A stretch of 64,000 nucleotides of DNA, from NCBI GenBank assembly GCA_034401795.1, contig CM067365.1, positions 9,271,940-9,335,939 on the forward strand, given 5' to 3'. How positions within the stretch are numbered: the first letter of the stretch is position 1; the number at the start of each line of letters is the position of its first letter. This document shows, piece by piece, positions 54,174-64,000 of the stretch. The notes beneath the pieces are model-generated. The model was given only the letters and a program-made list of their open reading frames with translations. It had not been told where the DNA came from and ran no database searches. This stretch comes from Chaetoderma sp. LZ-2023a. Taxonomy: Eukaryota; Mollusca; Caudofoveata; Chaetodermatida; Chaetodermatidae. A program made the translations under genes and the position numbers.

Positions 54174-56604
54174 TGTAGCACGGCCCGACCCGACGGATAC
54201 TGACCGTCCCAACAAAGCTGGGTACGGAACGGCCACTCCGGATTCGCTCCAAGCACGCCCCCCACCCCTGAGTAGGATAGTACGCATACATGAGGCCTAT
54301 AAGAGAGGTTTTCGTCAAGTCCGATAAAGTGCGTGGTGCGCATGCGCGCGCGTCAGAGCTTCCCTGACAACACATCACCGGATTGGAAGCGAGTGCATGC
54401 CAATAATGTACCGAGTATGTACTCGTAAAACCCTTTAATTATTCCGTTCTCGTTGTTCTTGGTACCGATCAGGACTAGAATAAAATGAGCTTTCTAGAAC
54501 TGTTAGCCGTTTCAAAACCGGCCCAGAAATGGCTGAGTTATCCACGGAAACCCCCTTAAATTATGTTCAAAATATTATTTTTGATGTCGTAACCATGTGT
54601 ATGCATAAAAAGATCTAGAATGTTCTAGAACATGGCAAATACGTCACTGATCTAGTTGCACGCTGATTGGCTACTGCACGGCCTCTGATTGGCTGAGGCA
54701 TCTTCCTCTGACGTCACGAGTAGCATAAAAGGTGCGAAAAACGAAGAATCAAGGGCATCGGCGGCGTGGAGACCGACCCGTCAGGAGGACTGGCTGGAAG
54801 TGCGGGACATGACGAGTGACCCGGAACACCTCACCCGCACAGGAAGGCAGTTCTCGGACTTTCCACATTACAGAATTTTGGATGCTCCCAGACGGCCATC
54901 CGGGTGCAAAATAATTAAAATTATGTTTCCCACTTCCGAATTCGTATAAAAGGGAACACATCTGTGGAAAGGGCCATATGGACCCGGAATGTAATTCTAC
55001 GGAATGTAGAGCTACGGTGATTCTTGGTGGATGACTCGCCGGATCTGCCAACCACGCTGAAACGTGGACTTCAATCTCCGCACTGCATGTCATGTGTGTT
55101 TTAATTAGCTTTTTGACCACAGTCTGGTGGACTTTTCTAGGTGTGCCGCAAGAGCTATGCAACGCATCCCGCACCGTCTGCCAAGTTATGTAACTGCTTA
55201 ACATTATATACAGCCCTCTTTGTTAATGGGTACACCTCAACTTTATTAATTCCGTCGCCGGACGGATAATTTTCTCACTACCGTATACATTATATACTAG
55301 TTACTGGGATTATCTAATAGACATCTTTTCACGGCTCTATTTCCCTGTCTTGAGTGCGTACCGTATTTACCCTGCCTGGAGGAGTCAGCTTGCGGAGCCA
55401 ACCTGCGGGAACCAGCTGCGGAAATTACCTGCGGAAATCTCTCCCGCTTCCAGAGTACGTGTCGACTCGCGCTATGAATATGTTAGTGCCTCAATTTCAG
55501 TAACATAGTAGCCCGTTCCGTACCGATGACTATTAGGTACTCAAGTAACTATCCTATTGTACATCTAATTATTATTATTTCCGTATTTGGTACTGATGAC
55601 TAATAGGTAACTTCCCGGTCTTAGGACCGCCATTTATAATTTCTATATCACTGAATATTATCTTCGTTTACTGTGGTGCTTTCAACTAGTACACCATCTA
55701 GGTTTATCAGTCTATGATACTTAGCTGCTTAATTTAATTACAATCTACTTATCGCATTGGTTAGTTGTATATGGCAGATAGCCATCCAGTTAATATGTTT
55801 TGTTTAATTGTAGAAAACTTTGGACCACAGTACGCTAGGAGATACTATACAGCAACACTTATATCCGCATCACTTACTCCCGCCATCATCAATTTTCCAC
55901 TGAGGTCGCTGACCGTGCTCTAATTGTTTGAGCCTGGCATGTTACCACCTAAAGGTTCCTATTCAGCTGGATAGGATAGGTTAAAGTGGCTAGGGACAAT
56001 TTCTTCGTTTGGGGACATATGGTGTATGCCTCTTTTCCGGCTGTTGCAGTAATGTAGCACCGCACTCTGGCAAGGTTGTGTCAAATTGGCCAATTACCTA
56101 TAGGGCCTCACATATTAATTTATTGTCTCTTTCCACAATCCACCAGCCGTATGGCTTTATAACTGTTTGGATTCCCCATCAGCACGTTGATCTGATCCGA
56201 CCCTGGGAAACTATCAGTGGTTTCCGAGTGGTGATGGTTGAAGTGCTGATTTACACACATTCCCACCCCCCCCCCCCGTATTTTTGGATACTTCTTAGTT
56301 AGATACCCCTGCCAATGAAGGAAGCACTGCGAAAACATATAGTTATAATTATGAGTTAGTTAGTTTATTCACCGGCCCGCAGTGCATATTTGGGCATATT
56401 GGAATTTAACCCTAACGACAGGTCAACTGTTAGATCCATAGCACGTGGTGATGGATGAGATGCGGATCTCCATCCAATTTGTTGGAGTGTCTGGATGAAG
56501 CATTGGAGCTCATCACGCCCTCACGGGAAGGATGCTCGCAAACATAAAGATATGTTAGTGATCAATCTTGCTTGTGTGAAATGTAGCCATTGTCCAGGTG
56601 ATGT
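54174..56604 (+). mobile_element. Element C 5' LTR, first part
   Basis: Aligns with LTR A from 8510 and LTR B from 56605 through the promoter, the TGATTCTTGGTGGATGAC segment (55018), the GATGACTATTAGGTACT repeats (55520-55610) and GGGCATATTGGAATTTAACC (56391). It breaks off at ATGT, next to LTR B. Confidence 0.85.
54613..54731 (+). promoter_or_regulatory. LTR promoter with heat-shock element (LTR C)
   Basis: TCTAGAATGTTCTAGAA at 54614-54630 is a heat-shock-type palindrome (GAA, TTC and GAA units plus a weak fourth). ATTGG boxes near 54666 and 54688, TGACGTCA at 54709-54716, and CATAAAAGG at 54724-54732 in the TATA position follow. Confidence 0.65.
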
Positions 56605-57051
56605 TGTAGTTCGGATTGACTGGTCAGGTGCCGGCCATACCAGCTAAGCTGGGTACGCGCCACCCATCCTGGATTCGTTCTCTGAACACGCCCTCCTGGG
56701 TAGAGCTATAAGCGTATATTGCCCTATGAGAGAGATATTTCGTCATAAAAACGACAGAGTTCGTTAAAACGCTCAGCGCGAATGCACGCGCCTACCACTG
56801 CATAGGCAGAGAGCGTATATCACGTCCAAGACAAGATAGCACTTTTAGTGTACCGAGTAGGTACAATGTAATCTTTTATAATTACTTGTTCCCGCGGAAT
56901 TCGGTATCAATCAAGATCCGAATTCGACGGGCTTTCGAAATCTATACACCATTTCAAAATCGGTTAAGAAATGGCTGAGCTATCTACGGAAAACTCCCTT
57001 TGATTATCTTAAAAAGGTTGCTGTGATGTCATAACCATGTGTACGCCGAAG

Positions 57052-57167
57052 TTCTAGAATGTTCTAGAACAATAGTCTGCACCATTATTAGCTGCGCGCT
57101 GATTGGCTATTGCTCGACCGATGATTGGTTGAGGCTTGCGTCTGTGACGTCACGAGTGGTATAAAAG
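57052..57167 (+). promoter_or_regulatory. LTR promoter with heat-shock element (LTR B)
   Basis: TTCTAGAATGTTCTAGAA at 57052-57069 has four perfect heat-shock units. ATTGG boxes at 57112-57116 and 57124-57128, a perfect CRE TGACGTCA at 57145-57152 and TATAAAAG at 57160-57167 follow. This is the cleanest of the LTR promoters, so transcription would start near 57190. Confidence 0.7.
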
Positions 57168-58721
57168 GAGATAAAATCCTGAGTTCGAGAGCATTCTCGG
57201 CCAGGGGCCAAACAGGTTGGATCTGCAAAAGCAGCAACTATCAGCCAAGACACTGTTAACTAGATCACTTCGGTCGTGGTCAGCTTCTGTCCCGTAGCTT
57301 GCGGCAGCCACCCAACCCACCGTACCTAAAAGAATTGTGTAACTCCCGAACCGTTGTTCAGGAGCATTTTTTTGGAAACTTTTGTTAATATTGTTCTCGA
57401 CTAGAATAAGAACTAACTCGGAACACAATCTTGCGGTGAGGCCTTTCCCGGCCTGAATATGTGATTCTACAGATGTAGAGGCAGCGATGTTCTTTGGTGG
57501 ATAACTTGCCGGATCTGCCGGCCATGCCAAAAAGCGGTTATTCAACCACCCCCACACTTTTTGACCACAGCAAGTAAACTTTGCTCGGCACGTCGTAGGA
57601 GCTAACTGACGTACCCCACACCATAAGCTTAGTTATGTATCTTCATCCGTATTCGACAACCTCCGCTGATAAATGGGTTGTTCTTAGCTTTCATCCGTAT
57701 CATCGGTGTACGGGAACTTCTTCCTAGCAGTAATGTTATTGTAGAACTTACTGACTGCTCGTTAGACATTCTTATATTGTGATTACCGTCCTGAGTTGGC
57801 TCCACTCCCGTTCTTGACTGCATGCGGGAATCCTGTTTGCGGGAACCGACATGCGGGAACTTTCCAGCTTCCAGAAAACGTGTCAACTCACGTCACGCTC
57901 ACAGTGACGTATCAGTTTCAGTAACACGATAGCCCATCTTTAAGAATGGCTACCAACTTTTTAAGTAACTATACTTAACATATTTAATTATTCCATTAAT
58001 TAAAATTGTAATGATTATACTTTATCTTTGTAAAACGGTCCCGGTGACTAAAAGGAACCGTAACGGTCTTAGGACCACTAGTTATAATTTCTTTATCTGT
58101 CTATAGTTATTCTTATTTTACTGTAAGGTGTTTTTGCTAACCGCACCGCAGTAGGTCTAACAACCTGTACTATATGTATTATTCTAATCATTTCACATTG
58201 TATTACTAGTACTGGTTAGTTTTATATATGGCGAGCAGCCATTCGTTCATATGTTTTGCTTATTTGTAGAAAACGTGGGACTGCACCTAGGCGTGATGTC
58301 CTTTAGGATTTTGCCTAGTATCAGTACAGATACAGATACAGATGCAGATGCAGTGCACGTAGAAAACGCTGTACAGCAACATTTATATATGCATCACTTT
58401 CTCCCGCCACCAACAATTTTGCACTGAGGTCGCAGTCCGTGCTATAACTCTGTTTAGCCCGCCATGCTACCGACTAAACGCCTGTCTATTTAGCTCAATG
58501 GGATAGGTTTAATATGATTAGAGACAATTTCTTCGTCAAGAGACATATAGTGTACGCCTCCTTTCCGGTAGTTGCGATAATTTAGCCCCACACTCCGGCA
58601 AGGTTGTGTAAAATTGGCCAACATACCTATTGGGCCTCATATTTGTAAGTTATTTTCTCTCTTCATGTTTGGATGTCCCTATCTGCACCATGGACTGATC
58701 CAACCCTGGGAAACTATTGGG

Positions 58722-59533
58722 GTTTCCGAGCGTGATGGCCAGGGTGTGATGTCACATACACCTCGCATGTATCTTATGATACTTAGTAGTTAGTTATCCT
58801 TGCCAATGTAGAAAGCACTGCGAAAACACACTATAATTATTTTATTTTTATTTTTAAGGAAGTCTCCCCCCACCCTTGCACCGCAGTGGATAACTGGGCA
58901 ACTTTCGTTAAACCTAACATCAGGTTAAAAAGTTAGCTCCTTAGAACCTGGTGACGGGCGAGATACGCATCCCCACCGAATTCTGTAAGAATGTCTGGGC
59001 AAGATGTTAGGATCTGCCATGCCCTCACCGGAAGGACATTCACGGTGGGTATTCGTCTCTCTTACCCCACCATAACGATAGATCAGTTGCCTAAAAACTT
59101 GCTTTTGTGAAAAGTAACCATTGTCCTGTTTCCGAGCGTGATGGCCAGGGTGTGATGTCACATACACCTCGCATGTATCTTCTGATACTTAGTAGTTAGT
59201 TATCCTTGCCAATGTAGAAAGCACTGCGAAAACACACTATAATTATTTTATTTTTATTTTTAAGGAAGTCTCCCCCCACCCTTGCATCGCAGTGCATAAC
59301 TGGGCAACTTTCGTTAAACCTAACATCAGGTTGAAAAGATAGCTCCTTAGAACCTTGTGACGGGCGAGATACGCATCCCCACCGAATTCTGTAAGAATGT
59401 CTGGGCAAGATGTTAGGATCTGCCATGCCCTCACCGGAAGGACATTCACGGTGGGTATTCGTCTCTCTTACCCCACCATAACGATAGATCAGTTGCCTAA
59501 AAACTTGCTTTTGTGAAAAGTAACCATTGTCCT
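58722..59533 (+). repeat. 406-bp tandem duplication in LTR B
   Basis: 58722-59127 and 59128-59533 are near-identical, with about half a dozen differences by eye (for example CTTATGATAC against CTTCTGATAC). Other LTR copies have one unit, so it arose after LTR B separated from them. Confidence 0.92.
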
Positions 59534-60424
59534 GTGACGTTTTAGGTGGTTATGGAGCAAGAGGTCCGGATTCTCACCAAGCTCGGAGGTCTTGTGAAAT
59601 AACATGTATGCACGCTGTCTTGAGTGTTTAAGTCTTAGGACATCCGCTCTCAACGATGGCCGTATCTAAAAGCTAGGTAGGGCGCCCGCCATTTGCAGCC
59701 TAAAATAGTTCTTGTCTCTAAAAACTAAATGTTAGGATAGGCATAGCAGAAGGCCCACATAAATAAAGGTGGAACCTACTAATTCAGCTTATTTTGAAAC
59801 TACATATGATGGGGACGTGGGAATCCTTCAGGAATCGCTCATCCCGTCTTCACGTAAAACAGCATGCAACATTATAGTCACAATTTCACTAGGTATGATC
59901 TTTTCTTTATAGCATTTTGGCTGAATATCAGAGTGGACCCATTTTGGCCAATGCTGTTCTCCTGCTTTAAGTGGTGGCGGCATTTTTCTGTGATGGAGGC
60001 CCACGCGAGGCACTTACCTCTTGCAAGGATTCAGTGATGACGGCCCGTGCGAGGCTACTACTTCTCACCCAAAACTAGCACCAGGATTAGTGGCCGCGAG
60101 AGGCACATAGCTTTTCAACACTATAAAAGATGATCTTAGTTTCCTTTCAGCTTAGAGGTATAATAGCTTATATTAAGTTAATTAGTGATCTCGTATTGGG
60201 GGTCATCCTTTGCGGGGATACCTCTGCGGACCTACGAGTCTGCGTGGTACCTCCGGGAGCCCCACGTTTAAAAGTTCATCAGGCTGTCTCTATGTCTTGT
60301 ATTTTCGTATGCTCATTTTTATCTAGCATACTTGACGGTCTGTTTAGGTAATTTAATTGTATAGACTTATTTTAGTTAGGTCACCAAATCAAATATTGTA
60401 AGTCCATTAGATCACGAAATTGCT

Positions 60425-60657
60425 ATGAACAGGCATACTGGTGACACAAACTCATGGGCTGATACTGTTGTGTTCAATGCTCGCGACAATGGTCGCACAG
60501 CCCCACCGGAACGATTGAGTTCCACCGGCCTTAGGATCCGGTCTTTGTTACCCACAGGGCAGTGTCGCACAGGATCCGTAACCCCAAGACATGTACATGC
60601 GATGCGGCGAGTCGACACCATACACCAGAACGGCCCGACGCCACCCCGTGAGCTACA
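60425..60657 (+). other. LTR-internal reading frame, copy 3
   Basis: Begins MNRHTGDTNSWADTVVFN in LTR B and stays open past the LTR end. Partner of the frames at 1096, 11710 and 61440. Confidence 0.45.
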
Positions 60658-61520
60658 ATGCTTTATGTGGTTGTGGAGCAAGGTAGCCAGATTTTCATCG
60701 AATTCGGATGCCGTGTGTCGTAGCATGTATGCATGCTATCCTTGGGGGTAGATGCTACTCCAAAGTGACTTACGGGAAGCTGAGCGTCTGCGCCCATTGG
60801 ACAACTCCATCTAAAGACAGGTAGGAATCCATGCCACTTGCGACCAAAGCTAGTTTCCGTTTCTAACAACTAAATGATAGGTTAGACTGTAGCAGAAGGC
60901 CCGCATAAATGAAGCGGCATCTACCAATACAGTATCTTTGGAAACTACATAAGACGGTGAGCTGGGAATTCTTCAGAAATTGTTCGTCCCATCTTCAGGT
61001 AAACCAGCGTGCAACACCTTAACAGTAGCTTCACTAGAATTTTCAGCACTTAGCATTTTCTGTTGAACAAAAGAGTGGCCCTTTTTGCCAGCTCTTTTCC
61101 TCCGCTTCGGCATTGAAGGCATTTTCCTGTGATGGAGGCCAGCACGAGGCACTTTCCTCTCGCAACAACAATATTTTCTTTGTGTGTGGTAGAGATATAT
61201 TATCTTATATTAAGCTACTTAGTGGCTTCGTTGTGCATGCTTCTCTTGCCGGGATACCTCTGTGGATTCAAGAACCTGTGTGGTATCTCCGGCAACACCA
61301 CGTAGAAAGGACACAAGCTAGCTCTGTGTTGTGTATTGTTGTGTGCTCATTCTACTGTCAAATGATTCACCTTGTTTGTATAGTATTTATTAACATTTCT
61401 ACTGTTTAATTATTAATTATTCCATAACTCTAAATTAGTATGGATAGGCATACCGGTGATACTAATAGTTGGGATGAGACCATGTGGTTCAATCTTGGCG
61501 GCAATGGTCGCACGGCCCGG
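60658..61520 (+). mobile_element. Element C 5' LTR, second part
   Basis: Continues LTR C after solo LTR B. Keeps TAAGACGGTGAGCTGGGAAT (60952), GGCATTTTCCTGTGATGG (61119), CGCAACAACAATATTTTC and the LTR-internal frame from 61440. Confidence 0.8.
61440..61520 (+). other. LTR-internal reading frame, copy 4
   Basis: Begins MDRHTGDTNSWDET, the best match to copies 1 and 2, in the LTR of element C. Downstream sequence belongs to the internal region. Confidence 0.45.
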
Positions 61521-62480
61521 TATTCAGCCGAACCCACGTACCATGCAACACATCATCGACGAGAATCACCTTCACGGATGCGACAGCATCGACAGGGACA
61601 TCGACGGGAAACACCACCACCAAGACCACCTACACGCCGACCCACATCCGCATTCTCAACAGTTTCGCTACCACCACCACCACCAGGTTTTGCTCCAATT
61701 ACTTCTCCGAGATGTCATGGCCGGATCATTCTTGTCCCGAATTCAATGGGGAGGCTGATTAGGCTAATTATAAAGTACAATTTGAAATAATAAGTGGGAC
61801 AAACAGGTGGAGTAATCGTCAGATGGGATAGTATTTAGCGCAAAGTTGTCTGGGAAAGCTCTGCAAGTTCTGGCAGACTTAGGCACAGACTACACACCAT
61901 CCTACACCGAACTAGAGAACGCGTTGTCGGACAGATTCGGTGACACAGCCCTCGGGAAACCAATCGGTTTCAACTTAAAAATCTATGTAGATGTATGGAG
62001 GAAACGTTACCAGAGTTAGCAAGCCACATCCGTCGCTTAGTTACCCGCGTGTACCCTGGCATGAATCTCGAGGGCATAACCCACTTACATCTTGACACTT
62101 TCATTGATGCATTGAGCGGAGAACCTGGGCTAAAGGAAAAACTATTTCTCATGGGGCACAGCAGCTTCCAACAATTTATGGCTACCACAGTCCGGATTGA
62201 GAATTTCCTGGAATGGGAGAAAAATAATCGCCACCAACTACACCCAATTACCGAGGTAAACGATGTACATGTTGCCACTAACACAGAATCAACCACCACC
62301 ACCACCACGGCATCAGCAAATGAACAACATGCGCAGCAGGAACAAACCGGTCAAAATCACATGTCTAGAGGAAGAGGGCATGGTCAATACCATTGAGGGG
62401 ACCACAACAATGCCCAAGGACGCAGGAACCAGCACAATAACAGCAATAGGCAAAACATGCATGAAAGATTAGAAGAGATT
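61521..62480 (+). mobile_element. Element C, gag capsid-like region (fossil)
   Basis: His/Pro/Arg-rich N-terminal part to ~61740, then capsid-type segments ending in EETLPELASHIRRLVTRVYP and NLEGITHLHLDTFIDALSGE, then FLEWEKNNRHQLHPITE. Matches element A at 1870-2770. Broken. Confidence 0.82.
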
Positions 62481-62594
62481 ACTAAACAGATTTCTGCACT
62501 CACCAATCTCGTGACAACACTCAGCACCACAGTAGCGACGCAGTCCACCACTAGACCGCAACCCACCCTGGCTTCAGCACTGCCACCAAACATG

Positions 62595-62636
62595 TGCTTC
62601 GGATGTGGTCAGTCAGGCCACTGGAATGAGCACTGC
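62595..62636 (+). mobile_element. Element C, CCHC zinc knuckle
   Basis: CFGCGQSGHWNEHC has the exact C-x2-C-x4-H-x4-C spacing of a nucleocapsid zinc knuckle. It follows a Thr/Ser-rich linker (TNLVTTLSTTVATQSTT). Binds the element RNA in this family. Confidence 0.88.
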
Positions 62637-63176
62637 CAAAACAGCCCTCCATCCACAACTCCAGCCGTTGACCGATGTACCCAGCAGCCTGAGAATCCAT
62701 CAAACTAGCACGGGCACAGATTACAGAGTCACTTCAGTGGCCATTTCCACAACCCGGCTCAACTGCGGCCCCTGAACCACAACGTCAGGCGGCCATTTCT
62801 ACTCGTCAACATATTCCTACCATACCCCGCGCCCACCTACACTCAGCTTCTTCTATGACGGTTCCCACAATGCACACTGCATCTGCAGCACTGTCATTTC
62901 CCTCTTGCAGAAAGAGTAACGCCACACTTGCCGCCTGTACTCAACCTTCTTTCCTATGTAAAACGGCAGTGGTAGGTTGTAGCACCTCCGCTGAAACAAC
63001 GTTTTTGCAAGCACCACGTCCCCCACACCAAGGCACTTAACACCCGATGTCCTTTGGTGGTATGCAACGCATAACCGCATACAGCTTCACCCACCACCTC
63101 CAACACCAGTAGTGAGATTGAAGGAAGCATTCATTCGGCACCATGGATCCGCAAAAAGAAACATCGTACGAAGAAA

Positions 63177-63400
63177 GTGAATGCGGTACGGCGGCAGTGT
63201 TTCTTCTGCGCATCAACTAAACATCCCATAATGTGCTGTAAAAAGTGGCTCGCACAGGTAGCCCTCATCCGCGAACACGAGAATCCTATCCGCACTGCAG
63301 TATACACCAACACAGCTTACACAGAATCCGCTACAACGCCACCACCATTGCTACCCCCGACTCTGTCGTCATCTAAGCAATCACAGCAGCAGCAACGACG
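63177..63400 (+). mobile_element. Element C, second cysteine/histidine motif and linker
   Basis: CFFCASTKHPIMCC at 63198-63239, followed by KKWLAQVALIRE and the Thr/Pro stretch TTPPPLLPPTLSS. The same order occurs in element A at 3534-3710, so a double-knuckle gag is a family trait. Confidence 0.7.
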
Positions 63401-63554
63401 GGTTGACCCTTTCCACACTCAGCCACCAAAAATAGCACTCACGGAAGCTATCCGGATACAAGCCGACTATACACAGAATGATACCGCACCACCCTCACTT
63501 CCGCAAATGGTATCATTGGAAACTCTTCCGCAGGCCCACTGCAAGGTAGTATAT

Positions 63555-63900
63555 AAGTGTGCCTGTCTATTTAGCGGAATTTCCACCAGTGCCACTGTGC
63601 ACACTGGAGCTTCCATCACCGTTTTCAACTAGCGCTTGTATGAGAGCATCCCTCCTCATAAGAAGCCACCCCTTAAGCCTACAAACATATTTTTGCAAAC
63701 AGCTACAGGAGTGGCACCGATGTTCCCATGGCTGGAGTAGTAAACCTCGTAATACAGATAGAGGAAATGCAATTTATTCAGCAAGTTGTTATCACCTCTA
63801 TTCAAAATGATGCCCAGCTTAGTTCTGATTTTCACAGTACCAGTGAAGCCATCATACACTGCAGACAACAGGAACTAGACATACACAGCCGACGGATACC
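63555..63900 (+). mobile_element. Element C, retropepsin-like region (fossil)
   Basis: CACLFSGISTSATVHT and ASITVF near 63560-63630, then an EEMQFIQQVVITSIQND segment and SEAIIHCRQQEL. Matches A at 5718-6000. Broken. Confidence 0.7.
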
Positions 63901-64000
63901 CCTTGGACTGGAATCATCACTATATGACACGTGTGCGGTAATATTAGCAACAACCGCCATGGTTGAGCTGGGTCAAGAAACGATCTTGTGGGCTACCGCA

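Larger units (their letters stand above)
56605..60657 (+). mobile_element. Solo Gypsy LTR B nested in LTR C
   Basis: Starts TGTAGTTCGG and ends GAGCTACA. Its flanks, ATGT at 56601-56604 and ATGC at 60658-60661, look like a 4-bp target duplication with one change. LTR C sequence on the left (CCATTGTCCAGGTGATG) continues on the right (TTTATGTGGTTGTGGAGC), as in the uninterrupted copy at 59524-59560. No internal element sequence remains. Length 4053 bp, or ~3.65 kb without the internal 406-bp duplication. Confidence 0.88.
54174..64000 (+). mobile_element. Ty3/Gypsy element C (fossil, cut by window end)
   Basis: The 5' LTR starts TGTAGCACGG at 54174 and is split by solo LTR B (56605-60657). It resumes at 60658 and runs to about 61520, followed by gag and protease regions to the window edge. 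RT and the 3' end lie beyond 64000. The element is broken in several places. It is the closest relative of element A in the window and the main support for A's domain calls. Confidence 0.88.

Noticed and set aside
54689-54949. An 86-codon frame at the LTR C promoter
   Set aside because: It overlaps the CRE and TATA box and is not kept in LTRs A, B or D.

Overview
This window reads as repeat-dense intergenic or heterochromatin-like DNA from a metazoan, most likely an aquatic invertebrate. The evidence is the mix of Ty3/Gypsy, DIRS-like, LINE, Tc1 and pogo-like elements, hundreds of bases of simple-sequence DNA, a 5'UTR-type intron in front of a transposase, and no operon-like gene packing. The species cannot be named from the sequence. 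I find no complete host gene that I can defend. One short minus-strand reading frame (51410-51607) is the only candidate host exon. Nearly everything recognisable is mobile DNA.

Layout. 1-11970 is most of an old Ty3/Gypsy element (A): the end of a 5' LTR, a primer-binding site, gag, protease and RT remnants, a polypurine tract, and a complete 3' LTR. Its LTR is about 3.46 kb, which is very long. A LINE 3' end and a roughly 1.8-kb foreign segment are inserted in it. 13129-14105 is a piece of the same LTR. 14.1-19.1 kb holds palindromic MITEs, an 868-bp TIR element set between TA tracts, and a decayed LINE RT. 20437-23746 is a pogo-like DNA transposon whose D-D-D transposase and PHD-type C-terminus are broken by one in-frame stop. 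23.8-33.3 kb holds MITEs, LINE debris and long microsatellites. 33326-35662 is a DIRS-like tyrosine-recombinase element containing a 500-base assembly gap, next to or inside an antisense LTR copy (35663-38677). 38784-40444 is a Tc1 element with intact TIRs and one premature stop. 41-54 kb is a swarm of short inverted-repeat elements. From 54174 to the right edge lies a second Gypsy copy (C), whose 5' LTR is split by a solo LTR of the same family (B, 56605-60657).

How the parts relate. The Gypsy LTRs share one promoter plan: a heat-shock-element palindrome, inverted CCAAT boxes, a CRE (TGACGTCA), then a TATA box. The most abundant MITE, 19 copies or fragments here, also carries TGACGTCA-type sites and GC boxes around a ~90-bp perfect-looking palindrome. 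A short reading frame near the end of the LTR (MDRHTGDTNSWDET...) recurs in four LTR copies with changes concentrated at third codon positions, so it was probably translated. These three points are the most unusual in the window. All coordinates were read by eye; percentages and repeat ends are approximate.
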